From an uncultured Alphaproteobacteria bacterium (GTDB lineage Bacteria > Pseudomonadota > Alphaproteobacteria > Sneathiellales > Sneathiellaceae), in NCBI GenBank assembly GCA_937910835.1, contig CALEMG010000307.1, positions 1-29,929 of the forward strand: DNA of 29,929 bases. The letters run 5' to 3'. Within the stretch, counting starts at the first letter, position 1, and every line of letters starts with the position of its first letter. Below the pieces are notes generated by a model that worked only from the letters and a program-made list of their open reading frames with translations, was not told where the DNA came from and searched no databases. A program made the translations under genes and the position numbers. This document shows positions 15,906 to 23,742 of the stretch, one piece after another.

Positions 15906-16664
15906 ATGACTGAGAAAAATAGGATCGCGCTCGTTACTGGAGCCGGGGCGGGGATAGGCCGGGCGGTTTCCCTCACGCTTCTGCATAACGGATATAGTGT
16001 TGTTCTAGCGGGCCGTAATCGTGAAACCCTTCAGGAAACACTGGATCTCGCGGGTTCGGCTTCCGCGAATGGATTGGTTGTCCCGACAGACGTGAGCGAT
16101 CCGTCCTCGGTGGATGCCTTGTTCGATGCAATCAGGGAAAAGTATGGCCGACTTGATCTCCTATTCAACAATGCTGGTATTGGTGCACCGCCGGTCACAC
16201 CGGATGAACTGGCGATTGATCTCTGGCAGAATGTCGTGAATACCAATCTCAATGGATCTTTTTACTGTGCCCGGGCGGCTTTTTCACTCATGCGGGAGCA
16301 GAAACCTATGGGCGGGCGGATCATCAATAATGGCTCGATCTCGGCGCATGTCCCGCGCCCTAACAGCATTGCTTATACCTCAACCAAGCACGCGATTACG
16401 GGACTGACGCGCAGTCTCTCGCTCGATGGGCGCGCCTTTGATATCGCCTGTGGCCAGATCGATATCGGGAATGCGGAAACGCCGATGACAGCCGTTATGA
16501 AGAAAGGTGTTCCGCAAGCCAACCTCACGGTAGCGTCAGAGCCGGTCATGGATGTAGAGAATGTCGCTTCCGCCGTCCTATACATGGACAGCCTCAGTTT
16601 GGACGCGAATGTGCAGTTCATGACAGTTATGGCGACGAAGATGCCGTTTATCGGGCGCGGATAG
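15906..16664 (+). CDS. SDR family oxidoreductase
   Basis: 252 residues, classical short-chain dehydrogenase. Nucleotide-binding TGAGAGIG at residues 11-18, NNAG near residue 90, catalytic serine in NNGSISAH, and Tyr157-x3-Lys161 in AYTSTKHA. Asp in PTDVSDPSS lies at the adenine contact. The later IACGQIDIGNAETPM segment marks a subgroup common in Proteobacteria, of unknown substrate. Cofactor preference (NAD or NADP) is not clear; an arginine in AGRNRET after strand 2 hints at NADP. It starts 31 bases after the broken MFS gene on the same strand; the ribosome-binding site is weak. Confidence 0.92.
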   Translation: MTEKNRIALVTGAGAGIGRAVSLTLLHNGYSVVLAGRNRETLQETLDLAGSASANGLVVPTDVSDPSSVDALFDAIREKYGRLDLLFNNAGIGAPPVTPDELAIDLWQNVVNTNLNGSFYCARAAFSLMREQKPMGGRIINNGSISAHVPRPNSIAYTSTKHAITGLTRSLSLDGRAFDIACGQIDIGNAETPMTAVMKKGVPQANLTVASEPVMDVENVASAVLYMDSLSLDANVQFMTVMATKMPFIGRG

Positions 16665-16745
16665 AGCAGGACTTTCAATCTGGAATTTGATACATATATC
16701 TAACCGATCGTTCCAATATATTTGAGAAGGAAAGTCAGGTGTATT

Positions 16746-17585
16746 ATGTCCAACTTACGTAAAGTAAGTCGCGTTATCCTTTCTATTGAAGCTTCGGACG
16801 GGGCTGGCGTGAAGCTGCGCCGCTCAATTGGATCGGAATTAATATCGGAATTGGACCCGTTTCTGTTGCTTGATAATTTCGGTACCGAGAATCCGGATGA
16901 TTATATTGCGGGCTTTCCGTCTCATCCCCATCGTGGCTTTGAAACCGTGACCTATATGATCGATGGCCAGATGCGGCATAAGGATTCGACCGGTGCGGAA
17001 GGCGTGCTCGGTCCGGGCAGCGTGCAGTGGATGACGGCTGGGCGTGGGATCGTGCATTCCGAAATGCCGGAACAGCGCGAGGGTCGGATGAGCGGGTTCC
17101 AGCTTTGGGTGAATCTTCCGGCGAAGGACAAGATGTGCACGCCGCGTTATCAGAATATCGACCCGGAAGATGTCCCGGAAGTGTCACTTGATAAAGTAAC
17201 GCTTCGGGTGCTCGCGGGAGAGGTTGAAGGTCCCGACAGTCTTGTTGCCGGGCCGGTGACAGGCGTCGCGACCGACCCCATCTATATCGATGTGATGTTA
17301 AGTCCGGGTGGTAGTTATCGCCATGCGGTGCCGGAAGGACATACGGCTTTCGCCTATGTGTTTGACGGCGCGGTGAATGTCAGCGGTCAGGATGTGACGC
17401 AGCATCATCTAGCCATTCTCTCCGACGGGGATGAAGTGGAACTTTCGAGTGAGACCGGAGGCCGAGCGATCCTGGTTGCCGGGCGACCGATTGGCGAACC
17501 TGTGGCACGCTATGGCCCGTTCGTGATGAACAGCTTTGATGAAATTCAGCAGGCTGTTCGCGATTTCCAGACAGGCAATTTTTAA
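16746..17585 (+). CDS. Pirin family protein
   Basis: 279 residues from the ATG at 16746, preceded by AGGAAAG and AGGTG; an in-frame TTG at 16722 would add eight residues not typical of the family. Bicupin fold. The N-terminal metal site is intact: His60 and His62 in FPSHPHRGFETVTYM, His104 and Glu106 in GRGIVHSEMP, matching human pirin His56, His58, His101, Glu103. The C-terminal pirin domain (PF05726) runs from about residue 175, with YRHAVPEGHTAFAYVFDG and GPFVMNSFDEIQQAVRDF at the end. Bacterial pirins have been linked to quercetinase activity and to metabolic regulation; the role here is unknown. Lies between the SDR and the ene-reductase gene and is followed by a hairpin. Confidence 0.92.
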   Translation: MSNLRKVSRVILSIEASDGAGVKLRRSIGSELISELDPFLLLDNFGTENPDDYIAGFPSHPHRGFETVTYMIDGQMRHKDSTGAEGVLGPGSVQWMTAGRGIVHSEMPEQREGRMSGFQLWVNLPAKDKMCTPRYQNIDPEDVPEVSLDKVTLRVLAGEVEGPDSLVAGPVTGVATDPIYIDVMLSPGGSYRHAVPEGHTAFAYVFDGAVNVSGQDVTQHHLAILSDGDEVELSSETGGRAILVAGRPIGEPVARYGPFVMNSFDEIQQAVRDFQTGNF

Positions 17586-17599
17586 CCTTGCTTGATCGA

Positions 17600-17635
17600 C
17601 CGGGGAAAGGCCGTTAGGATTTTCCCCGGCTTAAT
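17600..17635 (+). terminator. Strong hairpin after the pirin gene
   Basis: CCGGGGAAA at 17600-17608 pairs perfectly with TTTCCCCGG at 17621-17629 across a 12-base loop, 15 bases after the pirin stop. Only a weak T-containing tail (CTTAATTG) follows, so it may be an imperfect intrinsic terminator or a 3'-end protecting hairpin. It separates the pirin gene from the ene-reductase gene. Confidence 0.55.
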
Positions 17636-17671
17636 TGTCACCATAGAGAATGACGAAAAGGACCTGCGCCA

Positions 17672-18901
17672 ATGACTGTTGATATTTCCTCACCCATTAC
17701 CCTCCCGTGCGGTGTTTCCGTTAAAAACAGGATTGCCAAAGCCCCGATGACCGAGGGGTTGGCCGATCCGATGAACCGCGCGACGAAACGTCATGTCACG
17801 CTATACCGCAAATGGGCGGAAGGCGGCGCCGGCATTCTTGTAACGGGCAATGTTCAGGTGGACCGCCGATATCTGGAACGGCCAGGTAATGTTGTCATCG
17901 ATCAGAATGGTGGGATGGAGGAACTTCGCGCCTTCGCTGCTGCGGGAACGGCCAACAATACCCTTCTGTTGATGCAGATCGGTCATGCTGGGCGTCAGAC
18001 ACCCCGCCGCGTAAACCCGCGGCCTGTCGCCCCATCCGAAATTGCTATGACCTTACCCGACAGCGCCTTCGGTGCGCCGCGCGCCCTTACCTCTGATGAG
18101 GTTGACGATGTAATCCAGCGTTTTATCTATGTTGCGACGGTTGCTAAGGAAACGGGCTTTTCAGGCGTTCAGGTACATGGCGCGCATGGATATCTAATTT
18201 CTGAATTTCTCTCGCCGCTAGCCAATCAACGGACGGATAAATGGGGCGGCAGCCTTGAAAATCGCGCACGACTATTGCGGTCCGTTGTGCAGGGCATCCG
18301 AAAAGCGGTGGGACCGGCCTATCCGATTTCCGTAAAGCTGAATTCGTCGGACTTTCAGAACGGCGGTTTCAGCCATGAAGATTGCTTGCAGGTTGTGAAA
18401 TGGCTGGAGGAAGACACTGTCGATCTTCTTGAAATTTCAGGGGGCAACTATGAAAACCCCGCCATGATGATCGGTGCGCGTGGGGCCGAAGAAATTCGCA
18501 ATACGACCATCGCCAGAGAGGCATACTTTATGGGATATGCGAAAAGTATTCGCGACGCGACCAATGTCCCCTTGATGATCACGGGTGGCTTTAGGAGTCG
18601 CGCGGCAATGGACGCGGCCCTCGCCGAAGGAAATGTGGATGTTATCGGGATCGCCCGCCCGATGTGTGTGGACACGGATGCCCCCAATCTGCTGCTTGCC
18701 TCACCTGACGCCAGCACTATTGCCTATGAACAATCGATCAAGCCCTCAAAAGGAGCGCTTGGCTGGTTTTGCTTGAACATCATCCGGATAGCCGATGGCA
18801 AAGCGCCTGATCCCGAGATGTCCGGGGAAAGCGCCATCACAGCCTACCTTGAAAATGAAGAGCGGACAGCTGCCGAGCTAGAGAGAATGAGCGAAAATTA
18901 G
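17672..18901 (+). CDS. NADH:flavin oxidoreductase, old yellow enzyme family
   Basis: 409 residues. FMN-binding TIM barrel. Evidence: FKNR-like VKNRIAKAPMTEG at the N-terminus, QIGHAGRQT near 102-110, the catalytic and substrate-binding HGAHGYL with His169, His172 and Tyr174, then FLSPLANQRTDKWGGSLENR, which is the family's most conserved block. Late motifs MITGGFRSR and VDVIGIARPM bind the FMN phosphate. There is no C-terminal Fe-S/flavodoxin extension, so it is a single-domain ene-reductase, not a 2,4-dienoyl-CoA reductase. It reduces activated C=C bonds; the physiological substrate is unknown. The start follows AAAGGA. It is the last gene of a same-strand group with SDR and pirin. Confidence 0.93.
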   Translation: MTVDISSPITLPCGVSVKNRIAKAPMTEGLADPMNRATKRHVTLYRKWAEGGAGILVTGNVQVDRRYLERPGNVVIDQNGGMEELRAFAAAGTANNTLLLMQIGHAGRQTPRRVNPRPVAPSEIAMTLPDSAFGAPRALTSDEVDDVIQRFIYVATVAKETGFSGVQVHGAHGYLISEFLSPLANQRTDKWGGSLENRARLLRSVVQGIRKAVGPAYPISVKLNSSDFQNGGFSHEDCLQVVKWLEEDTVDLLEISGGNYENPAMMIGARGAEEIRNTTIAREAYFMGYAKSIRDATNVPLMITGGFRSRAAMDAALAEGNVDVIGIARPMCVDTDAPNLLLASPDASTIAYEQSIKPSKGALGWFCLNIIRIADGKAPDPEMSGESAITAYLENEERTAAELERMSEN

Positions 18902-18942
18902 CTGGTTAAAATATATTATTGGGTATTTTTGGATAGAGCAGC

Positions 18943-19347
18943 TTATTTACAGTCTTTCCTACTCTTTAAATAGTAAAGCTGATCTTTGCGAACCTGCAGA
19001 TTCTCAAGATTTTCTTTAGCCTCGCCATTATTCTCAGCCCCAATCACGGGCAGAATAAATAGGGCGCCTAGGTAGCCGACTATCTGATTTTTTCTCCGAT
19101 CCCCCTTAATAACCAATTCATTATCGTCGATTGCTTCGTTGACTTTCAAAAGCGCTGAACCAAGTTCTGGGCATTTCATGATGAGATCTGCTTCATTTAT
19201 GTGAAGCAATTTCAGAATCTCAGCGTCAGATTTATTTGCGCGGGTCACAGGAAGGTCGGGCGCGGATCTGGCACAGCCGAACAAAAAACCGAGTGCCAAT
19301 GCCGCGCATAAGTACACACGGATCTTTTTATAATTGGATGCACACAT
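18943..19347 (-). CDS. Small putative lipoprotein of unknown function
   Basis: 134 residues. An N-terminal positive stretch (YKKIR) leads into a hydrophobic segment and a lipobox LFGC with Cys25, so the mature protein is probably lipid-anchored. The rest contains a helix-rich part (LLKVNEAIDDNELVIK), a hydrophobic GYLGALFILPVIG segment and a charged coiled C-terminus ending YYLKSRKDCK. I do not recognise a family. No convincing ribosome-binding site precedes the ATG at 19347. It is convergent with the ene-reductase gene and 44 bases downstream of a second small lipoprotein gene; the local sequence is richer in A and T than the neighbouring metabolic genes. Confidence 0.7.
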   Translation of the reverse strand: MCASNYKKIRVYLCAALALGFLFGCARSAPDLPVTRANKSDAEILKLLHINEADLIMKCPELGSALLKVNEAIDDNELVIKGDRRKNQIVGYLGALFILPVIGAENNGEAKENLENLQVRKDQLYYLKSRKDCK

Positions 19348-19391
19348 TGCTTAGTTATAAATCAGATGCGTTATTGAATTTCTTGAATAAA

Positions 19392-19787
19392 TCAGTTGTT
19401 GAAGGCAATCGCTCGTCCTTTGCCTTCCAGCGCGCCCCAGCTGAAGAATGAGACACCGACGGAACCATGTCTTACAAAAATGATTGCATCAGCTCCTATC
19501 TCAGCCGCTCTTTCCTTTAGCGCCTCATCAACCATTTCTGGTGTCGGGTCTGCATTGAAAATAGTTGTTTTATTTACGGTCACTTCGATGTCACCGATGA
19601 CAGTATACTTTCTGTCAGTAATATCGTCTTCCGTGAGAATTATTTTGGCAGGGTCTTTTTTCTCTACTTCAGAAATACTGGCAATTTCAACAGTCTTTCC
19701 ATCTTTAGTGACTTGTGAGTCTGACCAAGTAGCGCAGCCTGAAACGAGAAACATCAACGAAAAAACAATTATAGATTTTTTTAACAT
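19392..19787 (-). CDS. Small putative lipoprotein with YbjQ-like C-terminal pattern
   Basis: 131 residues from the ATG at 19787, with GGA seven bases before it; a TTG two codons upstream is less likely. Signal peptide with lipobox LVSGC, Cys18. After a polar linker, the segment YTVIGDIEVTVNKTTIF, then TPEMVDEALKERAAEIGADAIIFVRHGSVG, has the beta-hairpin and helix pattern (xGxIxV ... A.xxGADAIIxV) found in YbjQ-like and related heavy-metal-binding-fold lipoproteins. That resemblance is only in pattern; function is unknown. Probably anchored at the outer or inner membrane facing the periplasm. It is upstream of the other small lipoprotein gene and may share its transcript. Confidence 0.75.
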   Translation of the reverse strand: MLKKSIIVFSLMFLVSGCATWSDSQVTKDGKTVEIASISEVEKKDPAKIILTEDDITDRKYTVIGDIEVTVNKTTIFNADPTPEMVDEALKERAAEIGADAIIFVRHGSVGVSFFSWGALEGKGRAIAFNN

Positions 19788-19933
19788 TTTCAAATCCGCG
19801 AATAAACATACTGATGAGGTAAAAAACCTTTGAGGAATTTATTTTGAACGGTGAACAATAAATACGTGTGCCAAGGTTTGCAAGTCTTTGCGCGTATAAC
19901 TAGGAAAATATTAAACTATGAATTTTATAAAAT

Positions 19934-19947
19934 TTGATCGCAGTCAA
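19934..19947 (+). promoter_or_regulatory. FixK/FNR-type box upstream of the small membrane protein gene
   Basis: TTGATCGCAGTCAA matches the FixK/FNR core TTGA-N6-TCAA exactly and the stricter TTGAT-N4-ATCAA with one mismatch. Its centre is about 65 bases before the ATG at 20006. With TTTATT at 19973-19978 as -10, the start would lie near 19985, placing the box at about -44, close to the -41.5 used by class II activation. This would make the downstream gene oxygen-regulated. Inferred from sequence only. Confidence 0.45.
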
Positions 19948-20005
19948 TGCGACATTAGATGGGTAAAGTAAGTTTATTGTTCTATTATCTAGGAGGGAGA
20001 AGCTT

Positions 20006-20449
20006 ATGTTCGATAACCCGTCATTAATAACGCGAATTGCGATTGGCAAGTTTATCGGGCTGATTTTTGGCTTGATCGGCTTTTTTCTACTGCCATATTT
20101 TTGGCCTGAAGGCGATATGTTGCTGCGGCTTGGGGTGTTGTTCTGGTATATCACTGTCGGGGCGTTTATCGGCGTTTTCGGGGTGATGAACTGGCACCCT
20201 ATAATCCGTATGCCTATGCCTTGGTGGTTCCGCGCGCCTTGGATTGGCGGCTGGATGAATTTTGTCCTGACCCTTTTTGCTTATGATACGTTTCAGCAGA
20301 TGATGCTTTATATGTTCGGGCCCGATTTTCCCTTTCTGTCACCTTTCTGGTTCATTTTGGAAGGCGCCGTTATCGGTCTCATCATGGGGTATTTTGCGAC
20401 AAAGTTTGGCGGAGAAGGAAAGGACACCGTCCCCGACCAACCTCGATAG
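20006..20449 (+). CDS. Small polytopic membrane protein of unknown function
   Basis: 147 residues with four likely membrane helices at about 11-31, 40-61, 80-97 and 113-131. It is rich in tryptophan and phenylalanine around the loops: YFWPEGD, MNWHPIIRMPMPWWFRAPWIGGW. The last helix, EGAVIGLIMGYFATKFGG, is glycine-spaced. I do not recognise the family. The ribosome-binding site AGGAGGG is very strong at good spacing, so it is surely translated. A FixK/FNR-like box upstream suggests expression under low oxygen. It is convergent with the DsbA-type isomerase gene, with 36 bases between stops, and seems to be a single-gene transcript. Confidence 0.82.
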   Translation: MFDNPSLITRIAIGKFIGLIFGLIGFFLLPYFWPEGDMLLRLGVLFWYITVGAFIGVFGVMNWHPIIRMPMPWWFRAPWIGGWMNFVLTLFAYDTFQQMMLYMFGPDFPFLSPFWFILEGAVIGLIMGYFATKFGGEGKDTVPDQPR

Positions 20450-20485
20450 TCGGTATTGTTGAGGGAGAGATTGATGGCGGAGGTG

Positions 20486-21094
20486 TCATCGCTGCCGCAT
20501 AATCTCTTTTTCGACGGCTTCCAGACGATCCTTGCCAAAATACATTTCGTCGCCGACAAAAAGCATTGGCGCGCCGAAGCAGCCGCGTTCGACGGATGCA
20601 TTCGTATTGCCGATAAGTGCGTCCTTTATCGGTTGTTCCTGTATGCGGTCAAGAATATGCGCACCATCAAGATCGGCGGCGTCCAGCACGGCGGTAACCA
20701 CTTCCGGATCGTCCATCTTCTTCTCATCTTCCCACATGGCCGTAAACATGGTGTCCGTATATTTGGCCGCATAGCCCTCATCCTCGGCGACAATCGCGCC
20801 CCGCATCATCTGAACGGTATTAACAGGAAAATGCGGGTTCATTGTGAATTTCGCCAACTTGTGCTCTTTGACAAAACGCGCCGCTTCAAGGCGCATGTAA
20901 TTCATCTTGAGAGGGATCTCTGCGAACTGCTGCATTGGTGATTTGTTGTTGGTCATCTTGAAGACGCCACCTAGCAAAATCGGAAAATAGGCGAATTTCA
21001 CCCCGGTTCTTTTTTCAATCTCGGGAATAACCTTATGCACGAAGTAGCAGTTGGGGCTGCCGAAGTCATAGTGAAATTCAACCTTTACCGTCAT
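20486..21094 (-). CDS. 2-Hydroxychromene-2-carboxylate isomerase / DsbA family protein
   Basis: 202 residues from the ATG at 21094, which follows AAGGAA; the open frame runs on upstream to 21250 but that extension is unlike the family. Thioredoxin-fold, kappa-class GST-like: FHYDFGSPNCYFVHKVIPEIE has the active-site serine-proline-asparagine, PMQQF and NPHFPVNTVQMMRGAIVAED are typical of the helical insert, and ERGCFGAPMLFVGDEMYFGKDRL carries the cis-proline loop. Characterised members isomerise 2-hydroxychromene-2-carboxylate with glutathione in naphthalene degradation, but many genomes carry such proteins without that pathway, and no other pathway gene is here. Cytoplasmic. Divergent from the HD-domain gene. 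Confidence 0.9.
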   Translation of the reverse strand: MTVKVEFHYDFGSPNCYFVHKVIPEIEKRTGVKFAYFPILLGGVFKMTNNKSPMQQFAEIPLKMNYMRLEAARFVKEHKLAKFTMNPHFPVNTVQMMRGAIVAEDEGYAAKYTDTMFTAMWEDEKKMDDPEVVTAVLDAADLDGAHILDRIQEQPIKDALIGNTNASVERGCFGAPMLFVGDEMYFGKDRLEAVEKEIMRQR

Positions 21095-21222
21095 GTGATC
21101 ATTCCTTTTTAGTATTTTATCTCCATGATATGCTGCAGTTTGAACCGAGACGCGACAAGAGACAAGAGTTGTCTTATGCTGTAGGGATACAATCAATAAG
21201 AATGATAATTGGGAGCACGAAG

Positions 21223-21804
21223 ATGAATGAAATTTCCAATGAGAGAGCAAAATTCAGCCAGATGACGGACGGCACAGCGGCTGATTACAAGATCATTTCC
21301 GATAACTTCAAGGTTTTTTCCAAGGAACTACCGGACCGGGTCTTGGATCACTTGAAATTACTGGAGGGTGATTTCGGCGGGTTTTCGGTGGACCGGCTTG
21401 AACATTCATTGCAAAGCGCGACCCTTGCCCATCAGGATGGGCAGGATGAGGAATATGTTGTTGCCGCTTTGCTGCATGATATCGGTGATACTCTAGGAAC
21501 TTTTAATCATGCGGACATTGGCGCGGCAATGCTGAAGCCGTTTGTTTCGGAAAAGATCCATTGGATTCTCGAAAAGCATGGTATTTTTCAGGGCTATTAT
21601 TTCTTTCATCATATCGGACTGGACCGCGACATGCGCGAACAGTTCCGTGGTCATGAGCATTTCGAGGATTGCGCACATTTCTGTGCGGCTTACGATCAGG
21701 CCGCATTTGATAAGAGTTTTGAATCCGCACCGCTTGAATTTTTTGAACCAATGGTCCGCCGGGTAATGGCGGCGCCCAAGCAATCCATTTATCTGATGGA
21801 GTAG
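21223..21804 (+). CDS. HD-domain protein (PhnZ/TmpB-like or phosphohydrolase)
   Basis: 193 residues from the ATG at 21223, which has GGGAG seven bases upstream; earlier in-frame starts lack this. The HD metal site is clear: His61 in RLEHSLQSA, His85-Asp86 in ALLHDIGD, His96 in FNHADIG, His119 in LEKHGIFQGYYFFHH and Asp158 in AAYDQAAFD. Six such ligands are the number used by the mixed-valent di-iron oxygenases PhnZ and TmpB, which cleave phosphonates, but the ten- and seven-before-His61 positions are Phe51 and Phe54 where I recall Tyr and Glu in PhnZ. So either a phosphohydrolase or a divergent oxygenase. The gene is divergent from the isomerase and convergent with the EamA transporter. Confidence 0.85.
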   Translation: MNEISNERAKFSQMTDGTAADYKIISDNFKVFSKELPDRVLDHLKLLEGDFGGFSVDRLEHSLQSATLAHQDGQDEEYVVAALLHDIGDTLGTFNHADIGAAMLKPFVSEKIHWILEKHGIFQGYYFFHHIGLDRDMREQFRGHEHFEDCAHFCAAYDQAAFDKSFESAPLEFFEPMVRRVMAAPKQSIYLME

Positions 21805-21825
21805 GGATCCGCTCCTTTGCTGTTC

Positions 21826-22740
21826 TTATAGCTTTGTTGCCATGGCCGCCGGTGTTTGCTCCTGCCGGCTGACTTGAAGCTCCCGGTGGGAAATATAGGT
21901 TGCCGCGCCTACAATGACTGCACCACCAATCATCACAAATGGGTCAAGCGGTTCGCCAAAGACCATCACGCCAAGAATAGAGGCCCAGATCAACTGCAGG
22001 AAGCCGAGCGGCTGGGTAACCGTAATGGGGGCTGCCTGAAAGGCTCGGGTCAGGGTGTAATGGCCTGAGGTGGCGATAACGGCGGCTAGGGAAAGCCAGG
22101 CAAGTTCATATGTTGTCGGAGGGCGCCATTGTATTATAGCTCCCGGTAGCAGGATTATAGCACATCCGATCGTGAGCATGCCGACGATCATGGATGAGCT
22201 TTGGGTGCCCGTCAGCTTCTTTGCAATTAAGAAGGAGACGGCGAATAGCGGCGCGGCACAGAGCTGTGCGAGTTGGCCGAGATTAATTTCCTGAAAGCCG
22301 GGCCGCAAAATGATAAGCGCGCCGATAAATCCGGCAATCACGCCGCCAATCCGCCGAAATTGAAGTTTCTCACCGAGAAAGAGCGCCGCGCCGATGGTGA
22401 CAAAAATCGGAGCGACATAGCCGATCGCAGTTACCTCCGCAATCGGAATGCGGGCCATGGCATAGAACCAGAGAATAACGCCACCCCCGTGCATAAGGCC
22501 CCGGAAAATATAAAGGCGGGTGTCCCGTTTGCTGGGGAACCCGGGCCAGTGCCGAACAAGCATAGGCAGGATCAGCAACGTTCCCAAACTATACCGGATA
22601 AATGCGGCCTCAATCGCCGGCATATCTGAGCCAAGGTGGCGTATGATTCCGGTCATGCCAACAAAGAGAAAACTGGTCAGGATCATCCAGGCAATCCCTT
22701 GCAGGGTCGTACTGTTACTCAGGGAATTGGAGACGGACAT
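21826..22740 (-). CDS. EamA/DMT family transporter
   Basis: 304 residues, ten predicted helices in two EamA repeats (PF00892). The first repeat runs from MILTSFLFVGMTGIIRHLG to EVTAIGYVAPIFVTIGAALFLGEKL, the second ends TQPLGFLQLIWASILGVMVFGEPLDPF and AVIVGAATYISHRELQ; the repeated P-x-F/L...GE-L pattern at each repeat end is typical. Drug/metabolite exporter of the inner membrane; related proteins transport amino acids, S-adenosylmethionine or unknown solutes and the substrate cannot be told. ATG at 22740 follows AAAAGG. Confidence 0.92.
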   Translation of the reverse strand: MSVSNSLSNSTTLQGIAWMILTSFLFVGMTGIIRHLGSDMPAIEAAFIRYSLGTLLILPMLVRHWPGFPSKRDTRLYIFRGLMHGGGVILWFYAMARIPIAEVTAIGYVAPIFVTIGAALFLGEKLQFRRIGGVIAGFIGALIILRPGFQEINLGQLAQLCAAPLFAVSFLIAKKLTGTQSSSMIVGMLTIGCAIILLPGAIIQWRPPTTYELAWLSLAAVIATSGHYTLTRAFQAAPITVTQPLGFLQLIWASILGVMVFGEPLDPFVMIGGAVIVGAATYISHRELQVSRQEQTPAAMATKL

Positions 22741-22907
22741 GCGCAGGCCTTTTTATTTTTATGGCGGCGCCCTGTAAAGAGATGCTCAAGCAAAGCTGCC
22801 GCGCCGACAATCATTTTAAGGCGCGCGGCTGCATTTGACTACTTTATTTCAGATTGCAAAAAACTGAAGTTAGAAGAGCGAGATTCTATGTCCTCTGTTT
22901 AAGCCAT

Positions 22908-23549
22908 TTATTGGTCCATTATGCCGCGATGGGCCTGATCTCCCCATAGTTCTTCTACTTTTGCATCCCGGCCGCAGCTGTAGCGGTAGAATTTATATTT
23001 CCACGGACTCTTTTCAGAATAGTTCTGATGGTAGTCTTCTGCCGGGTAAAAGGTTGTCGCGTTTCGTATGGGCGTAACGACAGGAGCGTTTAATAGACCG
23101 GATGCGTTAAGGGCCGCTTTAGAATTCTCCGCTGTTGATTTTTGGGCGTCGCTAGTGGCGAAAATGGCTGTTTTATAGCTTTCGCCCCGGTCGCAGAATT
23201 GCCCGCCATCGTCTGTTGGATCGACACTCCGCCAGAAAATATCGAGGAGATCGGCATAAGTGACCTTGTCCGGGTCAAAGATAATCTCGACGGCTTCCAG
23301 ATGTCCGCTGCCGCCGGCCGAGACAGACTTGTATGTCGGATTGGGGGCCTCCCCTCCGATATACCCTGACGTCGTCCGCGTCACGCCGGGAACATGATCA
23401 AAGTCCGATTCCACACACCAGAAACAGCCGCCAGCAAATATAGCACTTTCTTCTGCCGCGGCAGCTTGGGATGTCAGGCCCAAGACACCGCCTGTAAAAA
23501 CTGCGACCACCAGTATAAACTTAAAAAAGGGCGAATATACTTTCTGCAT
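22908..23549 (-). CDS. msrA: Peptide-methionine (S)-S-oxide reductase with signal peptide
   Basis: 213 residues. Reduces methionine S-sulfoxide in proteins. Catalytic motif AGGCFWCVE with Cys42; Cys45 also present. Other family blocks: GVTRTTSGYIGG, SGHLEAVEIIFDP, the LDIFWRSVDPTDDGGQFCDRG region and AEDYHQNY. A resolving cysteine is likely in YSCGRD near the C-terminus. An N-terminal hydrophobic stretch (residues 10-25, ILVVAVFTGGVLGL) ends in QAAAAEE, a clear signal-peptidase site, so the enzyme should act in the periplasm. No msrB is adjacent. The ATG follows GGAG. Confidence 0.95.
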   Translation of the reverse strand: MQKVYSPFFKFILVVAVFTGGVLGLTSQAAAAEESAIFAGGCFWCVESDFDHVPGVTRTTSGYIGGEAPNPTYKSVSAGGSGHLEAVEIIFDPDKVTYADLLDIFWRSVDPTDDGGQFCDRGESYKTAIFATSDAQKSTAENSKAALNASGLLNAPVVTPIRNATTFYPAEDYHQNYSEKSPWKYKFYRYSCGRDAKVEELWGDQAHRGIMDQ

Positions 23550-23742
23550 TTAATGACACTCCGCTTCACTTTAATTGCCGATGATCGAAAGCTGCGCTAA
23601 TTAAGCCGCGAATCCCAGAGCATCTCGCAGATAGTTGACATCACAAAAACGTCAATGTACCGGATGCGCCTCAGGACGCCTTTTCTTTTTCCGCCATTTT
23701 ATTGATCCCCGTCTTCTTGTTTATTTTCCGGAGTGTCGGGCC

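Noticed and set aside
23550..23742. Possible small minus-strand gene between the class II aldolase and msrA
   Set aside because: The only frame with a reasonable start is eight codons (MAEKEKAS); nothing else is supported in the gap.
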